Source of the DNA: Clostridiales bacterium
GTDB lineage: Bacteria > Bacillota > Clostridia > Oscillospirales > Oscillospiraceae
Reading direction: 5' to 3'
Length of the DNA: 64,000 bases
Assembly: GCA_003150485.1 (NCBI GenBank)
Contig: QALX01000001.1
Coordinates: forward strand, 112,429-176,428
This document shows positions 43,535 through 53,200 of this stretch, piece after piece (the stretch's first letter is position 1; each line of letters begins with the position of its first letter). The notes under the pieces are model-generated. The model ran no database searches. It saw nothing but the letters and a program-made list of their open reading frames with translations, and had not been told where the DNA came from. Made by a program: the position numbers and the translations under genes.

Positions 43535-43918
43535 ATGGATGATTTTGAAGAAAAACTGAATTCCATCCTCGCCTCTCCCGAGACGATGGGCCAGATCATG
43601 GCGCTGGCGGACTCAATCACCAGTCAGTCGGAGGAGACCCCCGCCGAATCCTCGCCCGGACCGGTCTCCGCCCCGGCTCCCGCTGCCAATCCTCTTGCCA
43701 TGCTGCAAAACCTGGACCCGGCTATGCTGAAAACCATCGGCTCCCTCTTCCAGGAATACAACCGCGGAGACGACGAAAAAGCCGCACTGCTTCAGGCCCT
43801 GCACCCCTTCCTCCGGGAGGAGCGCTGGACCAAGGTAGAAAAGGCCATCCAGATCACCCGGCTATCCCGGGTGATCCGCGCCGCCTTCCAGCTGTTCCGG
43901 GAGCGCGGCCATGTATAA
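43535..43918 (+). CDS. uncharacterised protein, gene 2 of a three-gene cassette
   Basis: 127 residues. It opens MDDFEEKLNSILASPETMG, has a Ser/Pro/Ala-rich linker (about 32-52), then helices with PAMLKTIGSLFQEYNRGDD, ALLQALHPFLREERW and the basic LSRVIRAAFQLFRERG. The architecture (short helix, disordered linker, helical domain) suggests a protein-interaction adaptor. AGGAGG precedes the ATG. Its last codons overlap the start of gene 3 (ATG at 43911). Confidence 0.72.
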   Translation: MDDFEEKLNSILASPETMGQIMALADSITSQSEETPAESSPGPVSAPAPAANPLAMLQNLDPAMLKTIGSLFQEYNRGDDEKAALLQALHPFLREERWTKVEKAIQITRLSRVIRAAFQLFRERGHV

Positions 43919-44231
43919 CCGCTATATCCCCCAGGAGGGGTACGCTCCGGTGGAACCGGCGGCGGAGTCCCGGAGCGAGTCCCCCGGCAGCGGCCGGAAC
44001 ACCTCCCCCTTCTCCTTTCTCTCCTCCCTGCTGGGAGGTGGTGGGGCCAGGAGCGGTGGCGAGGAGGGCCGGAAGTCCTCCGGTCTGTCCGGAATCCTGG
44101 ACCGTCTGGGACTAGGGAAGCTGGACCGGGGCGATATTCTGTTGTTATTGGTGCTGATCTATCTCTTTCGGGAGACAGACGATGATGAATGGCTGATTAT
44201 TCTCGCGCTGGTTCTGCTCATGGGGCTGTAG
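43911..44231 (+). CDS. uncharacterised membrane protein, gene 3 of a three-gene cassette
   Basis: 106 residues: a Ser/Gly/Glu-rich disordered half (1-70), then GLGKLDRGDILLLLVLIYLF and WLIILALVLLMGL, two short hydrophobic segments separated by RETDDDE. The acidic turn and the lack of a tail suggest a hairpin in the membrane with the N-terminus inside. It overlaps the preceding gene by 8 bases and its 3' end overlaps the convergent tagO gene by 14 bases. Confidence 0.68.
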   Translation: MYNRYIPQEGYAPVEPAAESRSESPGSGRNTSPFSFLSSLLGGGGARSGGEEGRKSSGLSGILDRLGLGKLDRGDILLLLVLIYLFRETDDDEWLIILALVLLMGL

Positions 44232-45351
44232 CAGATGGAGGTCCGTTGCGTCTCTCCGGGTCCGCAGGTTCATCCTCCGGCTCCGGCGCATCCTCCATCT
44301 GTTCCGCCTCTCTCCGGGTGAGGCCCTTGAACATGACGATCACCGCCAGGCCCAGCACCACCAGCAGAATCAGCCCCCGGCTCAGCCCGCTGGCGGCGGT
44401 GACCACCGCGGTCAGGCCCAGAATGGCCGAGATGCCGTACAGCACCGCCACCGTCTGCTTCTTGGAAAAGCCCATGTCCATCAAGCGGTAGTGGACATGC
44501 TCCCGGTCCGCCTTGAACGGGCTCTCGCCGTTGCGCAGCCGTCGGATCACCGCGAAGCAGGTGTCAAAGATGGGCACGCCCAGCATAAAGAAGGGGATGA
44601 CGAAAGAGATGATAGCATAAAATTTGAACAGGCCCTGGATACTGGCCACGGCCATGACATAGCCCAACAGCGTGGACCCGGTGTCCCCCATAAAAATCTT
44701 GGCGGGGGGGCGGTTGTAGGGCAGGAAGCCAATGCAGCCGCCGGCCAGGGCGCTGGTGAGGATGGCCACCCCGGGGTTGGAGTAGACCAGGGCGATGATC
44801 ACCAGGCTCACGCAGGAGATGGTGGACACCCCGGCGGCCAGGCCGTCCAATCCGTCGATCAGGTTGACGGCGTTGGTAATCAGGACAATCCACAGCAGCG
44901 TCGCCGGGATGGACAGGGCCCCCAGCTGCCAGCGCCCACCGTCCAGGGCCATCAGGCGGCTGAAAAAGTTGATCTGATTCCCGCCGGCCACCGCCACCGC
45001 GGCAGCGGCAAACTGCACCACCAGCTTATACCGGGCGGGAATGTCGTAAATATCATCCAAAGCGCCCAGCAGTACGATGACCACTGCGCCAATGAGCATA
45101 CTGACGTTTTTGGAGCCCAGGGGCGCAAAGAGGAGCACACTGAAGAAAAAGCCCAGAAAAATGGCCAGTCCTCCCATCCGCGGCGTAGGCGCAGCGTGGA
45201 GATGCCGGGCGCTGGCGGTTCCCGCCTTCCCGGGCATGTCGATGGCCCCCACCTTCAGCGCCAGCTTCTTGGCCAGCGGCGTGGTCAGCAGCGAAATCGC
45301 AAAGGCCACCAGCAGGGCCACTGCCGCGGCCACCGGAGCAGAATGAATCGA
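44218..45351 (-). CDS. tagO: undecaprenyl-phosphate GlcNAc-1-phosphate transferase (TagO/WecA family)
   Basis: Polytopic membrane enzyme that starts wall-glycopolymer synthesis on undecaprenyl phosphate. It has about ten helices; conserved loops are LLGALDDIYDIPARYKL, NAVNLIDGLDGLAAG, KIFMGDTGSTLLGY and DREHVHYRLMDMGFS. The C-terminal tail is acidic and Pro-rich. The start is uncertain: the first standard codon is a GTG at 45333 (371 residues) with no ribosome site. A good GGAG lies just after the trpS stop, 9-10 bases before an ATC at 45351, which would give 377 residues. I show the longer form; see findings. Confidence 0.88.
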   Translation of the reverse strand, partial: SIHSAPVAAAVALLVAFAISLLTTPLAKKLALKVGAIDMPGKAGTASARHLHAAPTPRMGGLAIFLGFFFSVLLFAPLGSKNVSMLIGAVVIVLLGALDDIYDIPARYKLVVQFAAAAVAVAGGNQINFFSRLMALDGGRWQLGALSIPATLLWIVLITNAVNLIDGLDGLAAGVSTISCVSLVIIALVYSNPGVAILTSALAGGCIGFLPYNRPPAKIFMGDTGSTLLGYVMAVASIQGLFKFYAIISFVIPFFMLGVPIFDTCFAVIRRLRNGESPFKADREHVHYRLMDMGFSKKQTVAVLYGISAILGLTAVVTAASGLSRGLILLVVLGLAVIVMFKGLTRREAEQMEDAPEPEDEPADPERRNGPPSATAP

Positions 45352-45370
45352 GACGATAGAGGATCACTCC

Positions 45371-46369
45371 TTAACGGGCCACAAAGCCCACTTTCTTGTA
45401 TACTTTGCGCAGGGTCTTGTTGGCGATATAGCCCGCCTTCTCAGCCCCGGCCCGGTAGACCGACTCCAGGTACGCCTTATCCGCCAGCAGGCGGCTAGCC
45501 TCCTCCCGGATGGGACGGCACAGTTCCACCACTGCCTCGCCCACGGCAGCCTTAAAGTCGCCGTAGCCCCGGCCATCGAACTCCTGCTCAATGGCCTCGT
45601 AGCGCTTGCCGGTGGCGGAGGCGTAGATCTGCATCAGGTTTGCGATCCCCGGCTTTTCCTTCGGGGCGTAGCGAACACAGGTCTCGCTGTCGGTGACTGC
45701 ACGCTTAAACTTGCGCAGGATGGCCGCGGGGTCCTCCATCAGGTACACGCAGCCGTTGGGGTCCTTGTCTGACTTGGACATCTTGTTCTCAGGGCTGGTC
45801 AGGCTCATCACCCGGGCGCCCACCTTGCCGATATAGGGCTCTGGGACCTGGAACACGTCACCGTAAACCCCGTTGAAGCGCTTGGCGATGTCCCGGGTCA
45901 GCTCCACGTGCTGCTTTTGATCCTCGCCCACCGGGACGAAATCGGGCTGGTACAGCAGGATGTCCGCCGCCATCAGGCAGGGGTAGGTGAACAGGCCCGC
46001 GTTGATGTTGTCGGCGTTCCGGGCGCTCTTGTCCTTGAACTGGGTCATCCGGGACAGCTCCCCGAACATGGTGTAGCAGCTGAGCACCCAGCTCAGCTGG
46101 GCGTGCTGGGGCACGTGGCTCTGGATGAACAGAGTGTTTTTCTCCGGGTCCAGTCCGCAGGCGATGTACTGGGCCAGCTGCTCCATGGTACGCCGGCGCA
46201 GGTCGGCGGGGTTCTGGCGCACCGTCAGGGTGTGCATATCCGCCATGAAGTAGTAGCAGTCGAACGCATCTGCGCGCTCGGCCCAGTTTTTGATGGCGCC
46301 CAGATAGGACCCCAGCGTCAGATCACCGCTGGGCTGAATACCGGACAGCATTACTTTTTTTTCATCCAT
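45371..46369 (-). CDS. trpS: tryptophanyl-tRNA synthetase
   Basis: Class I synthetase of 332 residues: SGIQPSGDLTLGSYLGA contains the HIGH-like signature, KMSKSDKDPNG the KMSKS loop, and YPCLMAADILLYQPDFVPVG the tryptophan-site region. The ATG at 46369 has AAAGG upstream; a GTG at 46378 is too close to it. tagO follows in the same direction within 20-40 bases. Confidence 0.96.
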   Translation of the reverse strand: MDEKKVMLSGIQPSGDLTLGSYLGAIKNWAERADAFDCYYFMADMHTLTVRQNPADLRRRTMEQLAQYIACGLDPEKNTLFIQSHVPQHAQLSWVLSCYTMFGELSRMTQFKDKSARNADNINAGLFTYPCLMAADILLYQPDFVPVGEDQKQHVELTRDIAKRFNGVYGDVFQVPEPYIGKVGARVMSLTSPENKMSKSDKDPNGCVYLMEDPAAILRKFKRAVTDSETCVRYAPKEKPGIANLMQIYASATGKRYEAIEQEFDGRGYGDFKAAVGEAVVELCRPIREEASRLLADKAYLESVYRAGAEKAGYIANKTLRKVYKKVGFVAR

Positions 46370-46426
46370 GAAAAACACGACCTTTATTAAAAACGGAATT
46401 TTATTTCGGGTTTACAGATACCGTGT

Positions 46427-46455
46427 ATTTTAGCACGTTTGACAGGATAGTGCAA
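46427..46455 (-). promoter_or_regulatory. trpS promoter
   Basis: Leftward TTGCAC (46455-46450), 17-base spacer, TAAAAT (46432-46427). No T-box was found in the short leader. Confidence 0.6.
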
Positions 46456-46467
46456 CATATTTGAGCA

Positions 46468-46500
46468 AAAGCGGCCGCCGTTTCCCACGGCGGCCGCTTT
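46468..46500. terminator. terminator after ypeB
   Basis: 10-bp GC arms GCGGCCGCCG and CGGCGGCCGC, 7-base loop, A/T flanks. Confidence 0.85.
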
Positions 46501-46515
46501 CCCGTTTTTGCAACC

Positions 46516-47886
46516 TTACAGCACCAAAGTGCCTGTTTCGTCCTCCTGCAACAGGAGAATTTTCTCCTCTGCTCCGGTTTTGGCGTTGATATAGACCATA
46601 CAACGGGTGCCCTCCTCGGTCTGGCAGGTACACTCCCAGCACAGCACCTCCTGTTCCCCCGGCGTGGGGATCAGGGCCAGGCGCACATCCATCAGCTCCA
46701 GCGCCTTGGAAACCGACTGCTTCGCCTGATCTGCCGTGATGGCAGGCTTCAGCTGCCCCCGTTTCACGTGGTGCATCAGGTAGTTCTCCCCCTCAAACCC
46801 CACAATCTCCCCGTTGTCCAGGGCCACCTCCACCTTAATCAGGTCGGGGTAGAGCAGTACATCGTCCTGGACCGCAGTAAAGTTGATGGTCAAAGCGCCG
46901 TTGGCCTCGCTGTAGTAATTCTCTACCAGGTCGGTGTATCCCCGGGCCTGCAAAAAGTCGCTGGCCTTCCGCACTGCCTCCTCCCGGCTGACGGCGGCGC
47001 CCTTCACTCCCCGGGAACAGAGCATATTGAGGACCTTGCCGCCGGCTTTGGTCACCCGGATGGAACAGCTCCCCTTTTCACCCTGGAGCCGGAACACCCA
47101 GGCGGGTACGTCTCCGGCAATGGTCCCGTCATCCATGAGTGCGTCGGGATTGACCTCCAGAAACTCCGCCGCCGCCCGGCGTGCCTGGGCCCGGGACACC
47201 TCTTCCAGCCCCTCCAGCGCCCTGGCGTTTTTCGACTGAAGACTGTCCGAGAAGGGGCCGTCGTAGATCAGGGTGGGCAGCTCCGGAAAGTCCGTCTCCA
47301 CCGTTTTAAACCGGCTTTCTGACGTCTCCGCCCCCGGGGTCGTCTGGGTTCCGGTGAGCCGGTTCTCCACCGCCTCCAGGTCCTCCAGCGCCACGTCGCC
47401 GCTGTACAGCTTGCCTTCCAGGTCATCCAGTGACGCAGAGAGGGTCTTGGACACCTTGGCCAGGGCCTTCACGTTCTTCAGCTCATCTCCGCTGTAGCCG
47501 CCATTGGCCGCCGCCGAGCGGGACACCGCCTGGGCATAATCCCCCACCTTGGAGACAAATGCGGCGGTCTGTTCCAGCTCCACATCGGCATAGGGCAGTT
47601 CGCCGATGGCCTGCTGGGCGGCCTGGGACTGGCCGTAGATCTCCGCACTCAGGGCGGCGATCTGGGACGGCGAGGTAACGCAGGTCTGTTTTTCTAAATT
47701 GGTGGCCATCTGGTTCATACTGGCAGACAGCTCGGAAAACGCATGGGTATAACTGTTGGAGGCCAGGCGGCGGTACTGGATCAGTTCCATATTCTGCTGG
47801 ACAACCGTCCCGGCCAGCAGCAGAAACGCAGCCGCGAGGTAGGTCACTGACCGGATTCTTGTCCGGCGACAGAGCAAACGAGGCAT
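46516..47886 (-). CDS. ypeB: YpeB germination protein
   Basis: 456 residues. It has an N-terminal membrane anchor (about 13-30), the helical YpeB domain (about 35-200, with LASNSYTHAFSELSASMNQM), then three PepSY-like repeats (about 225-456; ARRAAAEFLEVN, VSREEAVRKASDFLQARGY, ITADQAKQSVSKALEL). In Bacillus YpeB is in the spore and stabilises the cortex hydrolase SleB, usually encoded next to it. No sleB is present here. The upstream region has a possible forespore-type promoter. Confidence 0.92.
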   Translation of the reverse strand: MPRLLCRRTRIRSVTYLAAAFLLLAGTVVQQNMELIQYRRLASNSYTHAFSELSASMNQMATNLEKQTCVTSPSQIAALSAEIYGQSQAAQQAIGELPYADVELEQTAAFVSKVGDYAQAVSRSAAANGGYSGDELKNVKALAKVSKTLSASLDDLEGKLYSGDVALEDLEAVENRLTGTQTTPGAETSESRFKTVETDFPELPTLIYDGPFSDSLQSKNARALEGLEEVSRAQARRAAAEFLEVNPDALMDDGTIAGDVPAWVFRLQGEKGSCSIRVTKAGGKVLNMLCSRGVKGAAVSREEAVRKASDFLQARGYTDLVENYYSEANGALTINFTAVQDDVLLYPDLIKVEVALDNGEIVGFEGENYLMHHVKRGQLKPAITADQAKQSVSKALELMDVRLALIPTPGEQEVLCWECTCQTEEGTRCMVYINAKTGAEEKILLLQEDETGTLVL

Positions 47887-48006
47887 AACATCTCTTCCTT
47901 TCTCAACCGTTCATCTATAAAAAGCGACATGATCTCATGCCGTTAGCCTGCATCAAATCATGCCGTTTTATGTTGGAAAAGATTGAATTTTTCTGTCCGT
48001 TTCGCC

Positions 48007-49293
48007 TTATGGCCCCGGCGCCGTCACATAGGCCTGAACCTGCCCCAGCACCTTGGGGGTGCAGACCGCCTGGACCAGAATGGTTTCGCCGTACTCCACA
48101 TCCTCCACCTTGGCCTCCCGGTAGAGCATGTCCAGTAACCCGCCCCGGTCATAGGGCAGGGACAGCAGCACCTTTTTCGCCCCCTGGTCCAGTTGCCTGC
48201 CGATGGCGGCGGTAAGCCGGTCCAATCCCTCGCCGGTTTTGGCGGAGATGGAGACAATGTTCTCCCCGCTGGGCAGGATGTCACTGTAAAAGCAGTCGCA
48301 TTTATTGAATACGTCGATGCGGGGCGTCTGCTCCGCCCCCAGCTCCCGGATCAGCTTTTCTACCACCCGGGCCTGGCTCTGCCACTCCTCGTTGCTGGCG
48401 TCGATGACGTGGAGCAACAGGTCCGCGTACTTCAGCTCCTCCAGGGTGGCCTTGAACGCCTCCACCAGGTGGTGGGGCAGCTTGCGGATAAAGCCAACGG
48501 TGTCGGACACCAGCACGGTGCAGGTGTCCGAAATTTCCAGCATCCGGGTGGTGGTGTCCAGGGTGTCGAAGAGCCGGTTGTTGGCGGGGATGGCGCTGCC
48601 GGTCAGCCGGTTGAGCAGGGTGGACTTGCCCGCGTTGGTATAGCCCACGATGGTCACCACCGGCACCTCGTTTTTGATCCGCCGGTCCCGCTGAACCGCC
48701 CGGACCCGCCGCACGTCCTGCAAATCCTCCTCCAGCTTCTGGATTTTTCGGCGGATATGCCGCCGGTCGGTCTCCAGCTGAGTCTCGCCGGGGCCCCGGG
48801 TGCCGATGGGGGACTTGCCGCCGGAGGCGGTCTGGCGCACCAGATGCCCCCACATACCGGTCAGTCGGGGCAGCAGATATTTATACTGGGCCAGGGCCAC
48901 CTGAAGGCGGCCCTCCCGGGTCCGGGCGCGCTGGGCGAAGATGTCCAGAATCAGTCCCGCCCGGTCCATGACCTGGACGCCGATGTCCTCGGTGAGCACC
49001 CGGACCTGGGCCGGGGAGATCTCGTTGTCGAACACGATCAGATCCGCGTCCACCGCCTGGGCCAGCTCCCGGACCTCGTCCACCTTGCCCTCGCCGATAA
49101 AGGTCCGGGCGTCCGGCTTGTCCTTGTTTTGCAGCACCGTGCCCACGCACTCGCCCCCTGCCGTCTCCAGCAGGGCGGCCAGCTCCTCCAGGGTGGTTTC
49201 GGTGGCGTTGTCCTCCGGGGGCAGGCTGTGGGCATTTAAGCCCACCAGCACCGCCTGATTGCGTTTTTCTTCTTTTAATGTGGTCTCGGTCAT
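48007..49293 (-). CDS. hflX: HflX-family GTPase
   Basis: Ribosome-binding GTPase involved in rescue of stalled or hibernating ribosomes. 428 residues: N-terminal HflX domain (TFIGEGKVDEV, IVFDNEISPAQ), helical linker with SPIGTRGPGETQLETDRR, then the G domain with GYTNAGKSTLLN (G1), DTLDTTTR (G2), DTVGFI (G3) and NKCD (G4). It begins 12 bases after the flavin reductase gene. Confidence 0.96.
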   Translation of the reverse strand: MTETTLKEEKRNQAVLVGLNAHSLPPEDNATETTLEELAALLETAGGECVGTVLQNKDKPDARTFIGEGKVDEVRELAQAVDADLIVFDNEISPAQVRVLTEDIGVQVMDRAGLILDIFAQRARTREGRLQVALAQYKYLLPRLTGMWGHLVRQTASGGKSPIGTRGPGETQLETDRRHIRRKIQKLEEDLQDVRRVRAVQRDRRIKNEVPVVTIVGYTNAGKSTLLNRLTGSAIPANNRLFDTLDTTTRMLEISDTCTVLVSDTVGFIRKLPHHLVEAFKATLEELKYADLLLHVIDASNEEWQSQARVVEKLIRELGAEQTPRIDVFNKCDCFYSDILPSGENIVSISAKTGEGLDRLTAAIGRQLDQGAKKVLLSLPYDRGGLLDMLYREAKVEDVEYGETILVQAVCTPKVLGQVQAYVTAPGP

Positions 49294-49305
49294 GCGATTC
49301 CTCCG

Positions 49306-49812
49306 TCAACCTCTTTGGTATGCCTCCACAATCTTGCCGATATACATGGTGTGGTAGTCTTTCTGGGGGTAGAAGGCGCCGTCAATGGACGGGTCCAGCA
49401 TACATTCCGGCTTCATGTCCTGGGCATACTGCTTTTTGCACACCAGCACCACTTCCGCCTCCGCAAAATACGGGACGCCGCCAGCGCCGGTCTCCACGGT
49501 AAACCCACAGGCTTTGATCTTATCTCCGTCCCGACCGGAGGTTTTGCCGCAGTAGGTCAGCTTCTCCCGGTAGCTCTCGTCAAAGAAACACAGGGAAAAA
49601 TACTCGTTCTGATCCACAAACTCCTTGGTGTAGCGCTGGGGGCGGATATAGCAGGTGGCTGCCGGCGCACCCCAGATGACACCCACGCCGCCCCAGCTGG
49701 CAGTCATGGTGTTGCAGTGGTCGGGGGTACCTGCGGTGATCAGCATCCACTGGTCTCCGATCAGCGTAAAGGGATTTTTCGTCAGCGTTTTGGGATCGAT
49801 TTTCTGTAACAT
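49306..49812 (-). CDS. flavin reductase-like protein
   Basis: 168 residues of the FMN-binding split-barrel type (flavoredoxin/flavin reductase-like): NTMTASWGGVGVIWGAPAAT, CYIRPQRYTKEFVD and FSLCFFDESYREKL fit the FMN-binding strands. It may act in electron transfer; no partner is encoded alongside. The ATG at 49812 has AAAGGAG upstream; an earlier in-frame ATG at 49845 would put that site inside the gene. Confidence 0.88.
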   Translation of the reverse strand: MLQKIDPKTLTKNPFTLIGDQWMLITAGTPDHCNTMTASWGGVGVIWGAPAATCYIRPQRYTKEFVDQNEYFSLCFFDESYREKLTYCGKTSGRDGDKIKACGFTVETGAGGVPYFAEAEVVLVCKKQYAQDMKPECMLDPSIDGAFYPQKDYHTMYIGKIVEAYQRG

Positions 49813-49900
49813 AGAGATACCCTCTCCTTTCAGTGGGCGTTTCATACGCCTTTTTTCATACTATACCCTGCCTGGAAAAGATAGTCCAGCAAAATGAGAA

Positions 49901-49930
49901 AAAATCCCGCATCATAGGATGCAGGATTTT
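49901..49930 (-). terminator. terminator after rpmE
   Basis: Leftward arms AATCCtGCATC and GATGCgGGATT, then six T. Confidence 0.88.
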
Positions 49931-49941
49931 CAATGCAACTC

Positions 49942-50145
49942 TTACTTGTCCATACCATACTTCTTCTTGAAGCGGCTGACACGTCCGCCGGTGTCGACGA
50001 CCTTCTGCTTACCGGTAAAGAAGGGGTGGCACTTGGCGCACACTTCCACGCGGATGTCCTTTTTGGTGGAGCCGGTGGGATAGACGGCGCCGCAGGCACA
50101 GCGAATGGTGGTCTGCTGGTAATCGGGATGAATACCTGCTCTCAT
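49942..50145 (-). CDS. rpmE: ribosomal protein L31
   Basis: 67-residue large-subunit protein. It is the zinc-type form: CACG near residue 16 and CAKC near residue 36 supply the cysteines. Typical ends are MRAGIHPDY and VSRFKKKYG. AAAGAGGTG precedes the ATG. It is monocistronic with its own promoter and terminator. Confidence 0.97.
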   Translation of the reverse strand: MRAGIHPDYQQTTIRCACGAVYPTGSTKKDIRVEVCAKCHPFFTGKQKVVDTGGRVSRFKKKYGMDK

Positions 50146-50226
50146 GATTGTTCACCTCTTTCGAACAATTCCAGATTGAACACGCCCGACGCCCACCCGT
50201 TGTTGGACGCCACGTGAACAGATGAT

Positions 50227-50255
50227 ATTTTACCATGCCGCCGCCCAAATTGCAA
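50227..50255 (-). promoter_or_regulatory. rpmE promoter
   Basis: Leftward TTGCAA (50255-50250), 17-base spacer, TAAAAT (50232-50227), leaving a leader of about 75 bases. Confidence 0.6.
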
Positions 50256-50281
50256 CCACTTTTTTGTGTTTCGGCGGCATT

Positions 50282-53200
50282 TTACAGATAAAATCCCTGA
50301 TTTACGGCGAAAAACCACAGCATTTTGGTCACCACCTGCTTCCCGGTCAGCTCCGTCAGGGCCTGGCTGTACAGCTCGATCTGGCCCCGGTAGCCCTCGG
50401 CGCGCTCCGCCACGGTTTCCGAAGTCACCCGGTCCGTCTTGAAGTCGATGACCGTCAGCCCCTCCGCCGTCTCGAAGCAGCAGTCCACCACGCCCTGCAG
50501 CAGCATGGTTTCCGTCTCCGGCACGCCGGGCTGGTAGCGGCTGGCAGGCATCAGCACGGAGAATTTGAACTCCCGCCGCAGATTGGGGGCGCTCCGGGCC
50601 GCCCTGCCCATGTCTGAGTCCCAGAACCCGGCGATCTGGGCCGGATTTACCGCATCCCCCTGCTGCCGGGTCAGCCAGCTCCCCTGGACCAGCCGCTCGA
50701 TCTCCCGGGCCACCGATTCCGCGTCCGCCGCCCGGTCCAGGTCGATGTGCTCCATCACGCTGTGCATGGCGCTGCCCCGCTGGGCCGAAGTGAGGCCCCG
50801 CTCCCGCTGCTCAAACCGGGGCCGCTCAAAGCGGTCTTCCCCAGACACTTCTGCGCGGGTCTCCTCCGCCGCCTCCGCGTCCAGCAGCCGCCCCTTCATC
50901 TGGGTGGCGGTCACCTTGGAGGGCAGATCCACCAGCTGCTGGTGGGGATAGCGCCAGGTGAGCCAGTTCAGGTCCGTCTCCGCTCTTTCTTTTTCCGATA
51001 CAGGCGGCTGAACCGCCGGGCCACTGGACAGACCGGCGGAATCCAGCGTACAGAGCCGGATATCCCAGCGGTCCGGCGGCACAATCCGCTCCTCCGGCGG
51101 CCCGGCGGTCCACAATTCCTCCGCGTCGTCCCGGGCCAGCACCGGCAGCAGCAGCCACTCCCCTACCGAGTCCCGCTGGAGCAGGGCCCGTGGGTCCGGG
51201 TGGGGCCCTGCGTACTCCCGCAGGCCGTTCAACGTCCGCTCCGCGTTGGCCAGGCACAGGGTCAGGATCAGCTTGTCCTTGGCCCGGGTCATGGCCACGT
51301 ACAGCAGCCGCAGCTCCTCCGCCTTCATCTCCCGATCCAGCTGCAGCTTCACCGCCTGCCGGGCCAGGGTGGGAAACTCCACCCGCAGCTCCGGGTCCAG
51401 ACCTTTGGGACCCACCCCCAGGGTCTGGTGGAACAGCATGGGGGCCTGTTCGTCCGCCTTGTTGCACTTCCGGGACAGCCCCGCCAGCACCACCACCGGG
51501 AATTCCAATCCCTTGGACTTGTGAATGGACATGATGTGGACACCGGAGCCCTGCCGTCCCGGGACGCCGGGGAGGGTTTCCCCCTGCTCCAGCATCTGCC
51601 GCAGGTTTCGTACAAAATCAAAGAGGCTGCTGCGCCCACTGCGCTGACAGGCGCAGGCATAGTCGTAAAAGGCCAGCAGATTGTCCTGCCGCCGCTGGCC
51701 GCCGGCCATGGCGCCGAAAATTCCCATCAGCCCGGTCCGGTCGTAGATGTGCCACAGGAGCTGGGCGGCAGACAGATCCGGAGCCAGCAGCCGCAAGCCG
51801 TCCAGCTCCTCCAAAAAGGCCGCGCACGCCCCGTCCCCCTGCTCCGCCCCCCGGCACAGGCAGGTGTAGAAGTCTCCCTGGGGGCAGCCCGCCCGGAGCA
51901 GCGCCAGCTGGTCCCCGGAAAACCCACAGACCGGTGAGCGCAGCACCGCGATCAGGGGCACGTCCTCCCGGGGGTTGTCCACAACCTGCAAAAAGGCCAG
52001 GGCCACCCGCACCTCGGTGGAGGAGAAAAAGTCCTCGTCCCCGGCCAGCTGCCAGGGCACCTGCTCCCGGTCCAGCGCCAGGGTCAAATGGCGCAGCACC
52101 TTGCTGGGGGAGCGGTGGAGGATGGCGATGTCCTCGGGCCGCACCGGCCGCAGTGTGCCGTTCTCGGTCACCTGGCCGGGCTCGTCCAGCAGCCGGCGCA
52201 CCCGCCGGGCCACGAACTGGGCCTCCGCTTGGTCCCGGGGGATGGACGCCTCGTCCTCCCCGGTCTCCAGGCCGGACACGTCCACCACGTTCAGTTCGGT
52301 GACGTCCCCCGGGTATGCCGGAAAGGTCCCCCCGGGGTAGAGCCGCTGGTCCTCGGTGTAGGCGATCTCCCCGAAGGCCGGGGTCATGATCTGCTCAAAG
52401 ACAAAGTTCACCGCCTCCAGCACCGAGGGCCGGGAGCGAAAGTTCCGGGAGAGCACCAGCGTCCGGGGTTCCCCCTCCGCCGCCTGCCCCCCTCTGGGAA
52501 AGCGGTTGAACTTGTCCAGAAAGATTCCCGGGTCCGCCAGGCGAAACCGGTAGATGGACTGCTTCACGTCCCCCACCTGGAACAGGGTTTTCCCGCCGCC
52601 GGTGAGGGCGTTGAAGATGGCGTTCTGGACCGCATTGGTGTCCTGGTACTCGTCCACCAGCACCTCAGCAAACCGCCCCTGCCACTGGCGGGCCAACTCG
52701 GTGGGGCTGCCGTCCGCCGCCACCAGGGCCCGGACGGTCAGGTGCTCCAGATCGTTGAAGTCCAGCATCCTGCGGCGGCGCTTGGCCTGCTGGTAGGCCG
52801 CCTCAAAGGCCGCCACCAGCCGGAACAGCTCCTGTACCGGCTCCCGCACTGCCGCCAGGTCCCCCAGCAGAGAGGCGCTGTCCCCGGCGAACCGCTCCGC
52901 CATCTGGGCCATCTTCTTTTTGCACTGGTCCCGCAGCCCCTTCACCTGCTCCCGCAGGCCGATATCTTCTACTTTCCGGGCCGCCTTCAGCTTATCGAAA
53001 CGGATGCCTGCCTGGGCCGCCGCCGCATCCCATCCCTGCCGGGCAGCGTCGAGAAAGGCGTCCATACTGTCCAGGGTGCCGCAGAAGTTCTCCGCGTAGG
53101 CCTGTTCCAGGGCGGCGTCCCCCGCCAGCAGATCCAGCGCCCGGACCATCTGCCGCCGCCAGTACTCTACCTGCTCCCGGGCGTCCTCCAGCAGCAGGGC

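Noticed and set aside
50235..50280. Inverted repeat ATGCCGCCG/CGGCGGCAT between addA and rpmE
   Set aside because: The 28-base loop and lack of a T run on the correct side make it a weak terminator candidate; it overlaps the rpmE promoter.
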